A stretch of DNA of 64,000 nt, taken from the NCBI RefSeq assembly GCF_964355755.1, contig NC_092671.1:131001-195000 (forward strand), written 5' to 3'. The notes below the pieces were generated by a model that was not told the DNA's origin, searched no databases, and worked only from the letters and a program-made list of their open reading frames with translations. How positions within the stretch are numbered: position 1 is the stretch's first letter; each line of letters starts with the position of its first letter. Origin of the DNA: Antedon mediterranea (Eukaryota > Echinodermata > Crinoidea > Comatulida > Antedonidae). Positions 58,301 to 64,000 of the stretch are shown here, piece after piece. The translations under genes and the position numbers were made by a program.

Positions 58301-61300
58301 GTACAATCCATAATTTAGCTTTAAATTATCTCAGTAAAAGGTAATTATGATTAATGCATAATAATGGAGTTCTCATTAATGGTAATATCCCTGAAATTAG
58401 TTACACACCCTTGTAATTCTACGGAATATCAAGTTACTATACCTGAAAATGCTTTCATTGCATCTTTAATTAAACCAATGTTACTAGTTAATGCATGTAA
58501 TTATCAAAAACTGAAATCATTATACTTTTGTAAATTACAAGGCTGTATTTAGGAAACCAGCAAGCAATCTATATTTTCCGTCCAGTCAAAATGCAATAGC
58601 ATCGGTAAATCCGTTTACCGATATTTCTGTATAGTTTATATTTTCATAGTTCATTTTATCTACAGTGTGTGTGGCTTGATCAATCGTGTTAAAAATGGAA
58701 GACATCCGACTTAATGGTTCTATTTGTTCCATCTGTAAATCACTACAGATATAAATCTAGTTTTTGTTTAAACTATTACAATAAATACCAAACACTATTT
58801 TGACTGATACCTCGTTTTCGTTTTATCCTTACGCTGTTAACATGTCGGTTAGTATAAATCTTGTAGATGATCGATTGTTAATGCAACTGTAAATTTTACT
58901 GACAGCTTGTAACATCAACGTCCGCAAGTACCATTTCTTAAGAACAACTAATACTGTAACGTAAGACTTCCTGTGGATGACATGCTCTTAAAATTCAAGT
59001 TGCATTATTGATACATTGTGATCTCTGGCTCTTTTCTTTTGTTGAAGTCGTTTGTAATTACTGTTTAATGCCACTGTCACTCTACTTATGTTGTTGTAAA
59101 AATGCCTTTACTCTCATCCTTACATTTGTAAGGTTAGACATTAAGGATGTTAAAATAGCCATCATCGATTTTAGAGTAATGAAAAGTGTCTCATAAATAA
59201 CTTGAATTGCAGTTTGAAAACAATATTTCTAATAGCACTCCTATCCTAAACATTGTCCTCAATCTCCCCTCATAAATTGCACGACTAATGCGCGCGCAGT
59301 TCGTTCGGGTGTTACATTTTTATCCCCATCCCCATTCGTTTATACCTGTATTTACTTTTTCTTTATTGTATACTGTTTTTAATACCAATTCCTTTGCTAC
59401 AGTTGAATACCACGTTTTGTATTCTCTAAATCACGATCAGATCATCATAAATTCACTAATTTTAGCATGTTTCGCTTAATATAGTCATGGTTGGTATGGC
59501 AACTTAAGTCATCTTATTTCCCATGGTCTTGTGATACATCAGTTTATGTTTAATAGTCGGTCAGTGGTTGTATATCAACTTAAGTATCGCCTTTATTTCA
59601 ACAATAATAGGTTTCCATATTAGTCCACATCAGAATTACTTAATGTAACGTCTTTATTTTAACAATTAGTTCTAATTCTGTACATCAACTTGGTATTTAT
59701 TATTTATTTTATTTATAATATTTATATTATCTTTATTTCAAATGCTGGCATGTTTCCATATAAAGTCCATCATCTTTAAACCCGAATGTTATGCCTTTTG
59801 GATGTGTTTTCTACAATTTTCCTTCTTCTTTTGTAATTTTTGTCTTGTTTTCCCCTGCAATATACTTGTTCCTCCAAGCTGTGACCTGGGATGTCTCTTA
59901 CATCTTGTGTATTTTTTTTTAATAAAGGATGATTTGACGAAATAAAATAGTAGCATCACGTTACTATGTGAACATGGACTTTTTGATCGACCACATTTCT
60001 GTTTTGAAAACCTGACATGTTTTCACCGAATACTCAAAACACAACGTACAGTACTTAATTTACTGGTATTCTGTGCATTAAACACTTAAGGGTTTTCAAA
60101 ACAACATCATTATGTGATATACCTGAAGCAATTAAATTGGTGTTTGCCATACGTTGCATATCATGAAATTGAATTTGATACATCTTAAGTAATAAGGTTT
60201 TAGTGTACAATATACATATCATATAGTGATAAGAGTAACTAAGAGTGTATTAATGTTATTATTAATTATTATGATTTTTTTTCTCAATAACTGATTTGAT
60301 TACGAATAATCACCATGTCATACAATAGCGTAAAACAAATTATTGATATAAGTGTATCAGCATAATGAGTTTACTGTGTTGATTCAACCTGTCCTAGCAC
60401 ATGTGACGTCACGTTGTCTAATCTTCCTCACTTTAGTTTCAGAGAGCCATTGTGCTGTGCAATTCTTACATCGAATGAACGCTTACATTGCAATATCTGT
60501 ATAAATCATCGATGCATTTAAACTGACTGAGTAAACAACTTGAGAGAGAGTAAATCTACATCAGAGATCAATTGTGGCTACATTCGAGACGAAATTGTCA
60601 ATAAATACGGCAATTAGCCATGTCGCTTTCCAGATCTCTCTTCTTGGTTGCGTATTCTAAACGTGAGGGTAATTTGGTCACTCACTTACATGTTTGCTCT
60701 CTGTCCAACATTCGCACGTTTATGTTTATTCCACCTCTTAATGTATATTTGAACGTATAATAATACGTATCTGATAACAGTAGACAAACTTCTTAAAAAC
60801 GATATGGTAAGCAACTTAGCATATTAGGAGGATTTTCTTGATATATTCAGCTCAATAGGACATCGGTTTTTCATTGAAGAATAGGCAAATCAAGAATATA
60901 ACTTGAATATTTTAGAGAAACTAAAAACAGCAAACATGTTCTTAAAATCAATTTAATATTAATTGTTAATTAGTTTGCACGATATGATATTACGATACTA
61001 GTTGGAGCCATTGTCTAGTTGCTGGTGTAAACTATATTTTATTACAATAACAATTCGCGTTATACTGCATCTAATTGAAACTGAAGTTAACTACATAACG
61101 CAGCGTATCGTAGTAATTAGCTGTAGTAAAAAACCTTTTATATGTTGATTTTAATCTGTCGAACTACACAGAGAATTAATCGATGTGGTATCATTCGATT
61201 TATTGTTGAGATTCTGTCAACAAAACGTTTGATAACGGTTATTCGGTCAGTTAAAATAAATTGGTGTGTCCGTTCAAAATTGCGTATATCAATATCTTGC

Positions 61301-61764
61301 GTGAATAAATTGAAAATTAAGCTAGATTCATTAAGGATTTCGAAACATTGATTTATAACATTTGGCGTCCGTCGCTTTAATATGAACTCAATAGGTTTAG
61401 ACAAGGAGGACATTGGCATTCGTTCAAGCATATACGTATCAACACAAGTTAGAGAATGGCAATGCCTTATATTGTCGATACAGTGTCATAAAGCGGAAAA
61501 GTAATTAGTGTAGTACGACTAAGGCTTCACATACGGTAATTAAGCGTTCTAACTGACCGAACAGGTATCTCCGTGTATTTGAACCCATAGCCTGCATTTG
61601 TCTTCCAGTTCACATATTCAGGTTTGATCTTGTGTGTGAATATAATATAAGATTAAAATGGTGATAGAGCAAAATAAGCCTAATTCAGTTAGGAGCGGAT
61701 TATAGTTTTTCAATAGAGAGCATGCTAGCATGGATAATGTTATAACATAAGCACTGATGCGCTG
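55308..61764. other. Long AT-rich interval downstream of the second receptor exon
   Basis: If the receptor gene is intact this is intron sequence. No second exon could be recognised by reading. Frames at 56361-56627, 57180-57389, 58364-58552, 59008-59196, 59288-59479, 59742-59945 and 61138-61431 show no domain motif or convincing splice sites. Confidence 0.4.
61760..61764. repeat. Candidate left target duplication of copy B
   Basis: CGCTG directly before TGTTACAACC. The same five bases follow the right terminus at 62965-62969. Confidence 0.6.
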
Positions 61765-62964
61765 TGTTACAACCGCTAATGTAGAAAACGCCAGCTAATG
61801 TCGAAACAACTATTAATGTAGAAAATTGCCTCCCAGCTTATGTAGTTACTATCGCCAGCTAATGTTGAAAATGTTATAGGCTATATTTTACAGAAATCGC
61901 TAAATCATGTGCAAATGCATCGATCAGTCTTTCCACCTCGCGTAAGCAACAAACTTTCTAAAACGACCACACATCGTAAGTAACCATCTCTGTTTAAGGG
62001 ACCGCTTCTCATATTCGAACACCTCTCGTAAGCGACCACTTCTTTTAACGACCACACCTCTCGTAAATTACCACCTCTTTTAAGCACCATGACCTCGTTC
62101 TTAATATTAAACGACCGTTTCTCATAATCGACCATCTCTCCCATTACAACCACCTCTCGAAAGTGACCGCCTTTATTGAACGACCATGGTCGATTGTGAG
62201 AAGTGGTTCCTTAACAGAGACGGTGGTCGTTCAATCTAGGTGGTCATTTTCGGAAGGGGGTTGTGACGAAAGATGGTCGATTATGAGAAGCGGTCCTTTA
62301 ATAGAGGTGGTGATCCCTTAAAAGCGTCGTCACTGACGAGAGGTGTGGTCGTTAAGATAGGTGGTACTTATAGAGTCGTCACCTACCACTTACGAGAGGT
62401 CATTGTGACGGGAGAGAGTCAATTATGAGAAACGGTCCTGTGTAATAGAGATGAAGAAGTCGTGGTCCCTTAAAAGAGGTGGTCACTTACGAGAGGTGTG
62501 ATCGTTAAGAGAGGTAGTCCCTTACGAGAAGTTGTCGATTATGAGAAGCAGTCCCTTATGAGAGGAGGTGATCCCTTACGAGAGGTGGATGGTCGATTAT
62601 GTAAAGCGGTCCCTTAACAGAGATGGTTGCTTACGATGTGTGGTCGTTTTTCTTACGAGAGGTGGAAAGACTGATAGCTAATAGCGATAGATCGATGCAT
62701 TTGCACATGATTTAGACATTTTTTGTAAAATATATAACATTTTCTACATTAGCTGGCGATAGTAACTACATAAGCTGGGAGGCAATTGTCGTTACTACAT
62801 AAGCTGTTGACTGTTTCTACGTTAGCTGGTGTTGATTTTATTTACTACATAAGCTTTTGGTGTTTCTACATAAGCTGGAGGTTTTACTACATTAGCGGTG
62901 GATTGTTCTACATTAACGGTTGTTTCGACATTAGCTGGCGTTTTCTACATTAGCGGTTGTAACA
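61765..62964. mobile_element. Foldback transposon copy B (compact relative of copy A)
   Basis: A 1.2-kb element whose ends are inverted: TGTTACAACCGCTAATGTAG on the left, and the same read inverted at the right. The similarity continues through AAAACGCCAGCTAATGTCGA and the AACAACCGTTAATG-like block. Candidate 5-bp duplications are CGCTG at 61760-61764 and 62965-62969. The middle is built of short inverted and direct GAGGTGGTC, CTTACGAGAGG and GGTCGTTAAG blocks that face each other (61930-62190 against 62200-62670). No protein is encoded. A TGTTA terminus with 4-5 bp duplication would fit Ginger-type elements, but this is unproven. Confidence 0.75.
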
Positions 62965-62969
62965 CGCTG

Positions 62970-63915
62970 ACTTAATTCTAAAAGAGACCCAATAACGTTG
63001 ATATAGAGATGCCTATATAATTATACTTTCGGGACTTTGGGTGTTTTAAGTTGCGTGAACCCACCGGAATAATGTCCATCTCGTTTAAACAAACGGAATA
63101 TTCTCCGTATGTCAGGTAATTTGTGATATTTGACAGTAAACGATGCCAGCTTTAACGATCGTTTCAAAACTGTGTATACATACTGAATTATCTTATCGGT
63201 TCTCAAGTAAAAAAAAATATTTTGGAATTCCCGGCAAAACGTCGGCAGAAAACAGTTAATTAGGCCTAATGACGATTAGGCCTATACTTCATTTGTGTGG
63301 TGTATACAAACGGAATGAGAAAAGATACTATAAACAGAATAAGTGGGTAACTAAAATTTCAATCATGTTAATGAATTTGGGACAAATGACGAACTAGGAA
63401 TTAGTTAAGCGTTTCAGACTAATACATTTTGTTAATTCATCTCTATACCATAATAACTATCGGTTCTACCATCATCAATTTAGACTTTTAATCGTAAAAT
63501 TATTTAAATTAAATTGAATCTGAATGGCGTTAAGTTGATCCAGGTGTCGACCTAGTGTGATCTAGCTATTTTCATGCAGTAAGATAGGCGCTGTGACGGA
63601 CTATTTGAATTTATAAGCATCTGCAGATTGATTGATTGAAAATGTTTTAGTCATAGGGTATCATCCATAAGGTATTCAAATCGAAAAGATGTAAACATAT
63701 TAATAGTTTATCGCATAAGCAAGCCTCAACGCATATTAAATACAAGGATAAAGATGTTTAAAAATAGTATGTTGATATTCTCTAAATTAGGTGTAGTACA
63801 TACATATACCCTAAATTAACTCCGTGCGTGTCGCTTTGCTGTAAATAACTTTCTTGTATAGATTTCAATTAAAGTTAAATGTAAAACAATTCATTTCGTG
63901 TATGATAATCAGACC
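62970..63915. other. Non-coding interval
   Basis: AT-rich sequence with two TAGGCCTA palindromes near 63262 and 63278. No gene recognised; the 61-codon minus-strand frame at 63021-63206 has no family signature. Confidence 0.4.
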
Positions 63916-64000
63916 TAATAGATGCTCAGTTGGTTAGACAGTGAAGGACTTTACTCCACTTGATGTCTGAAAATTACAATCAGTAGGTGCTCAGCTGGAT
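63916..64000 (+). repeat. A-box-like ~65-bp repeat cut by window end
   Basis: AATAGATGCTCAGTTGG (from about 63917) recurs as AGTAGGTGCTCAGCTGG (from about 63982). GCTCAGTTGGTTAGA resembles a tRNA A box, but the period is shorter than a tRNA and no B box or acceptor stem is visible before the sequence ends. It may be the start of a tandem array or tRNA-related repeat. Confidence 0.35.

Noticed and set aside
61138-61431. 97-codon minus-strand frame downstream of the receptor exon
   Set aside because: No similarity recognised, an opposite-strand frame overlaps it, and no splice or promoter context is evident.

Overview
The window looks like nuclear DNA from a marine invertebrate deuterostome, most likely an echinoderm. 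It is AT-rich, has sparse split genes, and is full of old non-LTR retrotransposons, foldback DNA transposons, a 5S-rRNA-derived SINE and large minisatellites. There are no bacterial operons, rRNA operons or CRISPR arrays. The species call is an inference from repeat style and from receptor-guanylate-cyclase-type ligand-binding exons; no species-specific marker was identified.

Only two host coding exons are convincing. One is at 30510-31188 and the other at 54486-55215. Both lie on the + strand, start with a signal peptide, encode the N-terminal half of an extracellular ANF-receptor-type ligand-binding domain, and end at a GTAAGT-type splice donor in phase 1. They look like the first coding exons of two related natriuretic-peptide-receptor / receptor-guanylate-cyclase-like genes (or gene remnants) about 24 kb apart. 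No downstream exon was recognised.

Layout. 315-6116: a 5.8 kb hAT-like foldback element with an 8-bp target duplication and a reverse-transcriptase fragment in its loop. 6411-6610: a 40-bp minisatellite. About 8058-12620: a 5'-truncated Rex1/CR1-like retrotransposon cut by two further foldback elements (8792-10680 and 10826-12337). 14608-17400: a decayed L2/CR1-like element on the minus strand. 18366-20267: an interspersed element with CCGACC-rich ends and a 3' hairpin; part of it recurs inverted at 32810-33420. 20509-24643: a foldback transposon whose subterminal 37-bp motif has been amplified about 60 times. A compact relative without the amplification lies at 61765-62964. 33880-34720: a minisatellite that switches strand in its middle. 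35179-36848: a Tx1/L1-like insertion with a 15-bp target duplication. 37312-38157, 40783-42720, 43866-45345, 47218-47560, 49507-49740, 51340-51700 and 51880-52220: further tandem arrays. SINEs lie at 38171-38650 and 40550-40742, a 96-bp MITE at 42906-43001, and a perfect 54-bp-arm palindrome at 52772-52894.

The main theme is repeat turnover: transposons nested within transposons, and at least one minisatellite that evidently grew out of a transposon end. By rough hand tally, tandem arrays fill about 9 kb. Long intervals (24.6-30.5, 55.2-61.7 and 63-64 kb) hold no gene that I can support.
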